Below are positions 17,056 to 24,211 of a DNA stretch of 64,000 nt, piece by piece. The position numbers were made by a program, and so were the translations under genes. The notes under the pieces were generated by a model, which was not told where the DNA came from, did not search any database, and worked only from the letters and a program-made list of their open reading frames with translations. This DNA is from a virus: positions 24,016 through 88,015 of the IMG/VR virus record IMGVR_UViG_3300042522_000700; one strand, written 5' to 3'. Every line of letters starts with the position of its first letter. Positions within the stretch are counted from its first letter, which is position 1.

Positions 17056-17585
17056 CGTTTGTTCTTAATTTCAAGTGTTTCTTTGATTCCAGACATGTCG
17101 GAATAACTTTGATTAAGTCCTGCCATCTCACCCTCGAAATTTTCTGTATACATTACATGCTCATACCCAGTTCTTTCGAGAATCTTTGTCTTAATTTCCA
17201 ATTGCTTTTTCTCTTTAGCAATACGCCTTAAGAACGCAAAGTAAATTACCTGAGTAAAATAAGCAAATGGATTCTTTGATTTTTCTGGATCAAAGTTGTG
17301 AATATACTGTAAACAGTTTTCTATGCCGTCAGAGATCATTTCTTCTCTGAACATATAATTTACAAAGTTTGGTTTGTATGATAAGTGTGTGGCAATCTTA
17401 AGAAAACAGTCGCCAAGATAATTTGGGATACGAGGTTTTCCTTCCCAATTCTTAGATCTTTCGGGTTGAGTTATGGTTCTACCGTGATGTTTAAAAAAAC
17501 TTGCTTCAACTTTATTTCGGTGAACAGTAATTGCCTCCAAGAAATCTTTATTATTGACGTAATTTTCTGTCTTCTTTTTTGCCAT
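17052..17585 (-). CDS. 55: Late sigma factor gp55
   Basis: 177 residues (T4 gp55: 185). Shows a reduced sigma-70 region 2: FNPEKS-like text (NFDPEKSKNPFAYFTQVIY) followed by FAFLRRIAKEKKQ, plus EMISDGIENCLQYI before it. Gp55 directs host RNA polymerase to short TATAAATA-type late promoters with gp33 and the gp45 clamp; many such motifs are present in this window. Starts 32 bases after a near-consensus early promoter. Shine-Dalgarno is weak. Confidence 0.94.
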   Translation of the reverse strand: MAKKKTENYVNNKDFLEAITVHRNKVEASFFKHHGRTITQPERSKNWEGKPRIPNYLGDCFLKIATHLSYKPNFVNYMFREEMISDGIENCLQYIHNFDPEKSKNPFAYFTQVIYFAFLRRIAKEKKQLEIKTKILERTGYEHVMYTENFEGEMAGLNQSYSDMSGIKETLEIKNKR

Positions 17586-17763
17586 GAGTCATGTCTCTAT
17601 CCAGTATGTTGGTATCAGTATAGACCATTTTAATAGGTTTGTCAAGGGGGGTTGACAAAACCTCAGAAACCCAGTACAATAACTCTGTCAGGGGTTCATG
17701 ATTACTGTCTTTAAGTTCTTTAGATACTTTAAATACATCAAGATTTTTTATAGATGTCTTCAA
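17551..17763 (-). CDS. Doubtful 70-residue ORF over the gp55 promoter
   Basis: Open frame with a TTG start that overlaps the Sm-like gene by 26 bases and gp55 by 35. The translation (LTELLYWVSEVL in the middle, charged ends) looks protein-like, but there is no ATG before codon 45, and the frame holds both the gp55 promoter and a long inverted repeat. It may be real and translationally coupled, or merely the open frame of a regulatory region. Confidence 0.3.
   Translation of the reverse strand: MKTSIKNLDVFKVSKELKDSNHEPLTELLYWVSEVLSTPLDKPIKMVYTDTNILDRDMTHGKKEDRKLRQ
17617..17645 (-). promoter_or_regulatory. Sigma70-type early promoter of the gp55-47-46 operon
   Basis: Minus-strand TTGACA (plus 17640-17645), 17-base spacer, TATACT (plus 17617-17622): full -35 consensus and 5 of 6 in the -10. 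It ends 32 bases before the gp55 ATG. Confidence 0.85.
17635..17663. repeat. Inverted repeat with back-to-back TTGACA boxes
   Basis: Arms AGGTTTGTCAA (17635-17645) and TTGACAAAACCT (17652-17663) pair with one bulged base around six G. Each arm holds a TTGACA: the minus one is the -35 of gp55; the plus one (17652-17657) is 17 bases before TACAAT (17675-17680), a possible divergent promoter. Confidence 0.8.
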
Positions 17764-18157
17764 GAAACTTCTTAGTTTCCTTAACTGAACCTAAGTAACC
17801 CATCTGTTTACTAAAGTTATTTGGTTTTACTTTATTAGAATCTTCATTAGAGCCGTAAGATTCTTCTACATTATCATCAATATTATCTAGATAGAACTTT
17901 TCAATTTTTTTATCTAATTCAGTCATAGTAATTACTTGTTCCATTTTTATTACAAATAAAGAATCATAAGTGGCATGTATCCAATTTTTTAATACAAACC
18001 CATCAAAAGGTTTGCCATTTCTTTTTTGTGATAATTTTTCTACTAACATAGGATTCTCTACCAATAAAGAATCTTCATCAGGTAAATAACATACCTTAGC
18101 TACGATTTCTTCACCTGATGATAACTTTATTGTAGAGAAGAATTCTTCTTCCATCAT
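17738..18157 (-). CDS. Sm-like family small protein before gp55
   Basis: 139 residues. Opens EEEFFSTIKLSSGEEIVAKV, then SLLVENPMLVEKL, a basic RNGKPFDGFVLKNWIHA, IKMEQVITMTEL and an acidic/serine tail. The same scheme (strand, (S/T)GE-x-I, L-x-x-P, W, hydrophobic I/V-x-x strand) is seen in the three small genes in front of gp43, so it is read as the fourth paralogue. Overlaps uvsW by ATGA. The family is widespread in cyanophages as far as recalled, without known function; the LSm-like fold is inference. Confidence 0.75.
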   Translation of the reverse strand: MMEEEFFSTIKLSSGEEIVAKVCYLPDEDSLLVENPMLVEKLSQKRNGKPFDGFVLKNWIHATYDSLFVIKMEQVITMTELDKKIEKFYLDNIDDNVEESYGSNEDSNKVKPNNFSKQMGYLGSVKETKKFLEDIYKKS

Positions 18158-19617
18158 TTTAGATTTACCTTTATTATTTCGTATTTAAAATTCTCTTCTT
18201 GATAAATTTTAATTCTTTCTTGAAGATGTCTTAAAGTATAATTTTGTCTATTGTCACTAGAGATATCATCAGCAATATCATACAGAGTAGCTATCTCTTT
18301 GCCCTCTCCTTTTCTAAGTACTCTACCAATACTTTGGAGATTCCTGATACGAGATTTAGATGGTGAAGCAAATATAATGTTGTGAAGACGTTTAATGTTA
18401 ATACCAGTGCTAAACGTTCCGTAGGAAGCAATAATAACAGCATTATTTTCTTGTTCAGTAATTTTCCTTACTTCTTCTCGTTCATCAGTGTCCACTGAAC
18501 CATGAACAAAAAATACCTTACGTGTATTTTCTGTACTGTTATTTATTAATTCGTATAATGGCTCACCATGCTTTTCAACATAATTAAACAAAACTAATGT
18601 ATTACCTTCAAGATCAGCTACTAAATTTTTAATAAGATTATTTCTTTTATTGTTTGTGACAATAAATTCCATCTCTTGATGATAATCTTCAAAGTATTGA
18701 TACTCGTGCTTACACAGAAGAATCTTAATACGAAGATTGGATAGATGACCTTTCTTGATAAGATCATCAGTCTTAGTTACTTTTTCACAAGCACCAAAGA
18801 GACCTTCAAGAACCCACTTGTGTGTTTTAGTTCCGTCAAGTGTTCCAGTAAAACCAAAACGATACTTGGCATTATGAAGCTTTTCCATAATACCAGTAAG
18901 TGATTTGGATTTAAACAAGTGTGCTTCGTCACCGATTACACAATCAATGTCATCAAAATATCTTTTAGGGAATTTATAAATGGATTGCCATGTTGTAACA
19001 ATAATAGGCTTATCAGAATTTTTTTCTTTACCTGAATAAATTTTGTGTATATGTTCGTCAGCATTCCATCCATAATCAGTAAAATCTTTTACCATCTGTT
19101 CTACCAATGATGTGGTAGGAACAATGATAAGAATTTTTTTATCGGTAGCATGATAATATCTAACAAGAGAATAAATCATTAAAGATTTACCAGAGCCTGT
19201 TGGGGAAAGAAATAATCCCCTGTGATATTTGAGAGCGAGGTAAACCGTGTAGTATTGATAATCTCTGGCTTTAATATTAGAAATTTTATCAACCAAATCT
19301 TTTACACCACCAGGAGATACAAAATGATTCGTATCTGTAATATCGCCATACCAATCATTCTTGACTGACTCTACAGAATAACCTCTTTCTTTTGACCACG
19401 CCATAAGATGGTTATACAATCCAGCATACAGTTCTCCTGTGCCAGGTGAATACAAACGAATGGTTCCGTCCCAATATTTAAACTTGGGGTTTCTTTTTAA
19501 AAATTTTGCTTCCGGTACTTCGAACGTGAAATAATCAGATAATTCTTGATGTACGTATGGTTCTGCTTGGATCTGTAAAAATACTTCGTTCTTTTTTCTA
19601 ATAATTAATCTAGACAT
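18154..19617 (-). CDS. uvsW: UvsW helicase
   Basis: 487 residues, close to T4 UvsW (503). N-terminal region with FKYWDGTIRLYSP typical of UvsW; Walker A PTGSGKS at 139-145, DEAH box at 230-233, FTGTLDG motif III, and C-terminal motif VI SIGRVLRKGEG. SF2 helicase that unwinds D- and R-loops, regresses forks and shifts replication from origin- to recombination-dependent. Shares one base with uvsY (TAATG). Confidence 0.96.
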   Translation of the reverse strand: MSRLIIRKKNEVFLQIQAEPYVHQELSDYFTFEVPEAKFLKRNPKFKYWDGTIRLYSPGTGELYAGLYNHLMAWSKERGYSVESVKNDWYGDITDTNHFVSPGGVKDLVDKISNIKARDYQYYTVYLALKYHRGLFLSPTGSGKSLMIYSLVRYYHATDKKILIIVPTTSLVEQMVKDFTDYGWNADEHIHKIYSGKEKNSDKPIIVTTWQSIYKFPKRYFDDIDCVIGDEAHLFKSKSLTGIMEKLHNAKYRFGFTGTLDGTKTHKWVLEGLFGACEKVTKTDDLIKKGHLSNLRIKILLCKHEYQYFEDYHQEMEFIVTNNKRNNLIKNLVADLEGNTLVLFNYVEKHGEPLYELINNSTENTRKVFFVHGSVDTDEREEVRKITEQENNAVIIASYGTFSTGINIKRLHNIIFASPSKSRIRNLQSIGRVLRKGEGKEIATLYDIADDISSDNRQNYTLRHLQERIKIYQEENFKYEIIKVNLK

Positions 19618-20093
19618 TAAGTAGTACCATTAATAAATTTTTCCCAGTCAATAGCCGATTTGATTTGAAATCCACGATTGGAAATCATTTTCATTACACT
19701 GTCCAGGAAATAAAGTGCCTGTTCAACGTATTTAATTTTTGCTTCGATGTTAATGATGTCCTCATCTGATTCCAGATAGGTTCTCATTTTTTCTGCTGTT
19801 TTAATACTTGTGCCGAAAGGTTTTTCGGCATACACTTTGGCGTCTGCTTCGCCAGAATAATATTCTCTTTTTTCTTTTACTACACGCCTGTATTCAAACT
19901 CCAGTGAAGTTTTAACTTGGCTAAGATCTGTGTAGTAGTTTAAGTATTTATTGTGTTGAAAAGGGATCTCTAATGCTAACTTACCGAGATCTTCTGTATA
20001 CTGTTTGTTTTTAAATTGGAAATCAATATGACTGTCAATTGACCATTCTTCTTTAATTGTTTCAAATAATTTAACGATGTTTTCAAATTTCAT
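19617..20093 (-). CDS. uvsY: UvsY recombination mediator
   Basis: 158 residues (T4: 137). Helical, lysine/glutamate-rich, with SQVKTSLEFEYRRVVKEKREYYSG-type text, EKPFGTSIKTAEKM and a C-terminal SAIDWEKFINGTT, as in UvsY proteins. Loads UvsX on gp32-covered ssDNA. ATGA overlap with gp3. In cyanomyoviruses uvsY-uvsW commonly follow gp23-gp3, as here. Confidence 0.9.
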   Translation of the reverse strand: MKFENIVKLFETIKEEWSIDSHIDFQFKNKQYTEDLGKLALEIPFQHNKYLNYYTDLSQVKTSLEFEYRRVVKEKREYYSGEADAKVYAEKPFGTSIKTAEKMRTYLESDEDIINIEAKIKYVEQALYFLDSVMKMISNRGFQIKSAIDWEKFINGTT

Positions 20094-20602
20094 AAGGTTT
20101 TAAAATTTTTATCACGAAGAGTAAAGTTAGTATACTTGAATGTTACCTGTGCTGTAAAATATTCAATATCATCTACAGTAGCATCAAAATCAATTGACGT
20201 TAAACTGACTGGAAATAATCTCTCGTAATCAACAAAAAATGATGGATTAAAATTTGATGTTACTACCATTAATTGACCATTTGAATATTCAACTTCGTCT
20301 GGCGAATGCTGATCAGCTCCACCATTTTTACGAATCCATTGTAGTACGGAATTGTAATTAATTAAATTTTCGTCAACAATAAAAGTTAAATTTAAATCGT
20401 CATAAGAAACTCCGCCACCAGGAACAATAGGAAAATTTCTAAACCGTGTAGAAACTTCTGTGAATGGCATATTAACACCAGGCAAATTTGCTTGCTGGCA
20501 GAAAAAATCAACGCCCTCAAACAATTCCAATTTCATTTTAAAACCAATTGGAGAAAGAAAATTTCTATTTTGTGGTTGCTCCTTATACCATTCAGCAGTC
20601 AT
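20090..20602 (-). CDS. 3: Tail completion and sheath stabiliser gp3
   Basis: 170 residues from the ATG at 20602; the open frame continues 28 codons upstream, but these cover the late promoter. T4 gp3 has 176. The sequence has a tail-tube-like beta pattern: FEGVDFFCQQANLPGVNMP, a VPGGGVSYDDLNLTFIVDE stretch and DYERLFPVSL. Gp3 caps the tube and fixes the sheath before head joining. Placed between gp23 and uvsY as in other cyanomyoviruses; assignment is partly positional. Confidence 0.75.
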   Translation of the reverse strand: MTAEWYKEQPQNRNFLSPIGFKMKLELFEGVDFFCQQANLPGVNMPFTEVSTRFRNFPIVPGGGVSYDDLNLTFIVDENLINYNSVLQWIRKNGGADQHSPDEVEYSNGQLMVVTSNFNPSFFVDYERLFPVSLTSIDFDATVDDIEYFTAQVTFKYTNFTLRDKNFKTL

Positions 20603-20624
20603 GTCAACTTCCCAAGCTATAATA

Positions 20625-20632
20625 TATTTATT
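20625..20632 (-). promoter_or_regulatory. Late promoter motif before gp3
   Basis: AATAAATA on the minus strand, 23 bases before the gp3 ATG and just downstream of the gp23 terminator. Confidence 0.6.
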
Positions 20633-20637
20633 TCCAT

Positions 20638-20664
20638 AAAAAAAGAGCCCCCGAAGGGACTCTT
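20638..20664 (-). terminator. Rho-independent terminator after gp23
   Basis: Stem AGAGTCCC/GGGGCTCT on the minus strand (20656-20663 with 20644-20651), UUCG tetraloop, then seven T (plus 20638-20644). It ends the capsid transcript 20 bases after the gp23 stop. Confidence 0.93.
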
Positions 20665-20682
20665 GGAAAATGTGAGAAAGAC

Positions 20683-22104
20683 TCACATGAGGTTTTGAAT
20701 ACGAACACGTCTGTAGTACATGTTCTTCGAAGCGGTGAGAGCTTCAGCATCGGGTACAGGAACGCCATCACCATCAACACCGTTGAATACGAATGGGTTA
20801 GCAACCATACCGTAACGGGTCTTGAAGCCAATCTTAGGCTGGAAGGTGTTAGGATCAATGCTACGTAGCATCTGGAGGGGAACGTATGGGCAATAGAAGA
20901 GACCAGCATCATAAGGATTAGTACCCTTATAACCCATGACATAATAATGATCGCTAGATACGTTAGCCGAATAAGGATCAACGAAGACCTTGATACGACC
21001 GTTGATGGTGCCAACCATGAGGTTGCCGGTGTCATCAACTTGACCGATGGAAGGACCACCAGCGCCAGTTAGACCAGAGGTGTAATCAAGTACACCAGCC
21101 ATAGCTAGAGCTGAAGCTACGTCAGCTGAGCAGATGAGGAAGTTACCTTTGCCTCTACGAGTTTCCTGAGCGATAGCATTAGCATCACGCTCAACTTGGA
21201 ATAGAAGACCTTTGAACTTCTCAACTGACCAACGACCGTTTGAATCAACGTCAAGGTCAAATACGCCAGCACGAGCAACGTTGTTCTGAGCACCAGGCTT
21301 AGCGATGGTGTATACAGTACGAACGACTTCACGGTTGATCTCAGCGAGGATCTCGCTTGAGAGAATGTTGGCTAGCTCTTGCTCAGCGTCAAGACCGTGA
21401 ACAGCCTTAAGATCCTGAGCTAGCTCTAGAGTGTACTCTGAACGGAGGGCTCTGGTTCTGGCGGTTACAGCAGTCTTCTCGATGCTGAAGCTCATTTCGT
21501 TGAACAGGGTTGTGCCTGAACCTAGAACTTCGGCAGTCTCACGGGCAATAGGACGAACGCCACGCTCGTAAGTACCAGCGCCAGCGCCAGCGTCGTTAAG
21601 AAGACCTGGATTTGAAGCAGCGTAAGCAGGATCGTTAGCAACACCGATGGGAACAACTGGATCGTTGTAAGCAGCAGGACCCTGAGTGTTAGCGGAGAAG
21701 TTAACATCAGGCTCGTTGAATAGAGCTTCACGACCCTTACGTAGACCAGCGGAACCATTATGCTGATAGTGAGCCTTCATGGCGAAGATAAGTCCAGTAG
21801 GACCGCTCATTGGCTGAACACCACAGATGTCGTATGCCATTAGGTTAGGCATGGCACGACGAACTAGGCTGATCATGATAGGATCGAAACCAGCTAGTCC
21901 ACCAGTTTTGGTGTCAAGACCTGAACCTGATAGAGCGTTACCACCAATCGCACCGACAGTATTGCTGTCTTCACGAAGGGCTCTTTCTTGGTTTTCGAGA
22001 ATTACGGCGGTTACAGCTTGTCTATGCTTATCCGTAATAGCAGGAGCTTCGGAAGCATTGAGAACTGGTGCCCACTTCTCTGTTAGATGGGAAGCGTTAA
22101 ACAT
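20683..22104 (-). CDS. 23: Major capsid protein gp23
   Basis: 473 residues (T4: 521). Recognised by LTEKWAPVL near the start, RRAMPNLMAYDICGVQPMSGPTGL-type text at about 90-110, DLKAVHGLDAEQELANILS in the middle and KTRYGMVANPF near the end. Forms the hexamers of the prohead; the N-terminus is expected to be removed by gp21, probably after a glutamate near residue 60. Strong late promoter upstream and strong terminator downstream suit a very highly expressed gene. Confidence 0.97.
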   Translation of the reverse strand: MFNASHLTEKWAPVLNASEAPAITDKHRQAVTAVILENQERALREDSNTVGAIGGNALSGSGLDTKTGGLAGFDPIMISLVRRAMPNLMAYDICGVQPMSGPTGLIFAMKAHYQHNGSAGLRKGREALFNEPDVNFSANTQGPAAYNDPVVPIGVANDPAYAASNPGLLNDAGAGAGTYERGVRPIARETAEVLGSGTTLFNEMSFSIEKTAVTARTRALRSEYTLELAQDLKAVHGLDAEQELANILSSEILAEINREVVRTVYTIAKPGAQNNVARAGVFDLDVDSNGRWSVEKFKGLLFQVERDANAIAQETRRGKGNFLICSADVASALAMAGVLDYTSGLTGAGGPSIGQVDDTGNLMVGTINGRIKVFVDPYSANVSSDHYYVMGYKGTNPYDAGLFYCPYVPLQMLRSIDPNTFQPKIGFKTRYGMVANPFVFNGVDGDGVPVPDAEALTASKNMYYRRVRIQNLM

Positions 22105-22140
22105 TTTTACCTCTTTTGAACGTATGTTATCGTTTGATAA

Positions 22141-22148
22141 TATTTATT
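22141..22148 (-). promoter_or_regulatory. Late promoter motif before gp23
   Basis: AATAAATA on the minus strand, with an adjoining CTAAATA just upstream, 37 bases before the gp23 ATG and just after the gp22 stop. Confidence 0.65.
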
Positions 22149-22155
22149 ATTTAGA

Positions 22156-23310
22156 TCACTTCCAGCGTTGTAAAGCTTGAAGATATGATGCCATTACTGG
22201 CGATACATCTTCGCTTAACGCTACTGGGGTATCATCACCTACTTCTGATTTGATTACTGATTCTGGGAAATATGATTTACGGAGAGTTTTTACTGATTCA
22301 GTAAATTGATCTGCCGTTTCAAATGTTACCCCTTCAGATAGGGAAGCAAGCTTTTCTTTTTGAGTGTCAGCGAGTCCTTCCGAAACTTGGTTTAGGATTA
22401 CAACTTTGCTTGACTCAGCAAGACGATTATTTAATTCCACGTTACGCTCAATTTGTTCATTGAGGCGATCTTCCATCTCACGAAGCTCGTCAGCCATTTC
22501 CTCGACAACGTTTGCTTTTTCGTCGGGGATATTGATATAATGCTCAGCAAAGAGATTTCTTAGACCAGCAATGAAGTCTTCGGTAATCTCGTTGCGGATG
22601 CCACGATCAATAGCAACTTGGTTTTCTTCGATCCAGCGTTGAATACCATATGCTACCATTCCTTTTACTTCCTCAGAAAGTTCTTCCTTTACAGTTTCTA
22701 CTTTCTCGGCAAGTTTTGTTTCAAACTGCTCTTCGAGTCTAGCGTACTCTTCGGTAAGCTTTGCTCTTACGGCAGCTTCGAAAATTGTTTTTGCTTTATC
22801 CTTATACTCTTCTGAGAGTTCTTCTCCTTCGGTTAGAGCGGCGACATCCGAAGAAAGATCAAGTTCTTCAAACGAAGGCTTGATTGGATAAGTTACAGCA
22901 GGACCAGTAGAAGTACCATAAGCAACTTCAGTACCTACAGTTGGAGTGGTTGCCATATCACCAGGACTCTTTTGATGAGCCTGTTGAGCGTCACCCGAAA
23001 TTTGAGAAATTGGGGCGGCAGCTTTTGCTCCTGGATTCTCTTCGCCTTCATCATCATGTTCGTTGGGGGTAGTTGATGTACCACCTAAATCAGTAGCAGG
23101 CTTTTGGCCAATAGCAACTGAAGGGGGAACTGATGGTTGGGGATCTTTACCTCCAGCACCTGAAGTTTGAACATCGGAAATTTGTGAAGGCTCTTTTCCA
23201 GTGCCAGGAATTACCGAAGCTGAAACTGTAGGCATTGGATCGCCAGATTCAAGGACAACTTTTTGTTCTTGAACAAGCTCCCCAAATTTTTCGTTTAGCA
23301 TATCTGACAT
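22156..23310 (-). CDS. 22: Prohead core scaffold gp22
   Basis: 384 residues, longer than T4 gp22 (269). The first 150 residues are proline/glycine/serine-rich and disordered; the rest is strongly charged coiled coil (EEYARLEEQFETKLAEKVE and further heptads), ending VMASYLQALQRWK. The assignment rests on position between gp21 and gp23 and on the coiled-coil composition. Scaffold is degraded by gp21 during maturation. The extra N-terminal region is typical of cyanophage scaffolds as far as recalled. Confidence 0.85.
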   Translation of the reverse strand: MSDMLNEKFGELVQEQKVVLESGDPMPTVSASVIPGTGKEPSQISDVQTSGAGGKDPQPSVPPSVAIGQKPATDLGGTSTTPNEHDDEGEENPGAKAAAPISQISGDAQQAHQKSPGDMATTPTVGTEVAYGTSTGPAVTYPIKPSFEELDLSSDVAALTEGEELSEEYKDKAKTIFEAAVRAKLTEEYARLEEQFETKLAEKVETVKEELSEEVKGMVAYGIQRWIEENQVAIDRGIRNEITEDFIAGLRNLFAEHYINIPDEKANVVEEMADELREMEDRLNEQIERNVELNNRLAESSKVVILNQVSEGLADTQKEKLASLSEGVTFETADQFTESVKTLRKSYFPESVIKSEVGDDTPVALSEDVSPVMASYLQALQRWK

Positions 23311-23347
23311 TTGAGTTTCCTCGTACTTCTAACAATTATTCTAAGAT

Positions 23348-23355
23348 TATTTATG
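23348..23355 (-). promoter_or_regulatory. Late promoter motif before gp22
   Basis: CATAAATA on the minus strand, 38 bases before the gp22 ATG and directly after the gp21 stop. Confidence 0.55.
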
Positions 23356-23358
23356 AAA

Positions 23359-24003
23359 TTATAGATTTGAAAGGAAGTGCTCAAAGGATTTGAGCTTCCT
23401 TTCTTCAATATTTCGCCTGGTAGATTCCGAAATATATCTGTGATATTTAGCTACTTGATGTTCACGTAGAATACCATTTTCCCAAATCCACTCTTTGCCT
23501 TCCATGATTCCATTAACAAAAGCATCTGGTGCGGAAGGATCTGCTACGATATCGGCAGCAGTGGCAAGCATAAAATCATCACGAACATAGTTCGCTCCGT
23601 TACGCTCTTCAAGTGAACCCATACCACGGGAAGAAACTCCGAGTCGTACACCTTCTTCTAAAAGTGATTTGGCAATTTTGCCCATAGGAGTATCGAGAAC
23701 TTGTGCTTTACCAATAAAATTACTTCCTTCTGATTTGAGCGAAATAATTTTATGTGATACTCTATCTAAATTAACAGTGGGACCATCAGGATGTCCAAGT
23801 TCTCCTAAAGCACGACCAGATTTTACATACTGTTCGTTATACCTTTGTACTTCTCTGTTTAATACTTCGTAAGGATATACACGTCCGTTGCGGTTTTTAA
23901 TTTCGGATTGTAGAAAAATTCCTTCAATGTAAAGATGTTTCTTTCCGTTATTTTCTTCAACGAGGACGTTAATCTCTTCGATATTTTCCGTGATTAGTTT
24001 CAT
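23359..24003 (-). CDS. 21: Prohead core protease gp21
   Basis: 214 residues (T4: 212). Typical U9/S78-type start LYIEGIFLQSEIKNRNGRVYP, catalytic His in ELGHP (H71) and Ser in GVSSRG (S124/S125), then an aspartate region MLATAADIVADPSAPDAFV. Cleaves scaffold and the capsid N-terminus. Overlaps the 58-residue gene by ATGA. Confidence 0.95.
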   Translation of the reverse strand: MKLITENIEEINVLVEENNGKKHLYIEGIFLQSEIKNRNGRVYPYEVLNREVQRYNEQYVKSGRALGELGHPDGPTVNLDRVSHKIISLKSEGSNFIGKAQVLDTPMGKIAKSLLEEGVRLGVSSRGMGSLEERNGANYVRDDFMLATAADIVADPSAPDAFVNGIMEGKEWIWENGILREHQVAKYHRYISESTRRNIEERKLKSFEHFLSNL

Positions 24004-24176
24004 TGTTCTGTTTCTAGTGGTTCTACTGGCTCATTAAAATAAGTAGAAGCGACAGCTTTTTTATACAGACCAATTGCTTCAGCAGCACTTGACTGCATCA
24101 GATCTTCAATTGAGTCTAAAGCTTCTGCTTTTTTGTTATCGGCAATCGAACTCACAATGTTCAAAATATTAGACAT
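24000..24176 (-). CDS. 58-residue core protein between gp20 and gp21 (gp67/gp68-like position)
   Basis: Begins MSNILNIVSSIADNKKAEAL, ends EPVEPLETEQ; one long amphipathic helix followed by an acidic tail. In T4 the small prohead core proteins gp67 and gp68 lie between gp20 and gp21, so this is likely the cyanophage counterpart; sequence alone does not prove it. ATGA coupling to gp21 and a coding look support the gene. Confidence 0.75.
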   Translation of the reverse strand: MSNILNIVSSIADNKKAEALDSIEDLMQSSAAEAIGLYKKAVASTYFNEPVEPLETEQ

Positions 24177-24202
24177 ATAAATAAACCTTAATTTAATATA
24201 GA

Positions 24203-24211
24203 ATTATTTAG
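24203..24211 (-). promoter_or_regulatory. Variant late promoter motif before the core protein
   Basis: CTAAATAAT on the minus strand, 27 bases before the ATG at 24176; the gp20 stop TAA is inside it. Confidence 0.4.

Noticed and set aside
20603-20686. Upstream extension of gp3 by 28 codons
   Set aside because: The region is occupied by the gp23 terminator and a late promoter motif; the ATG at 20602 gives a length equal to T4 gp3.
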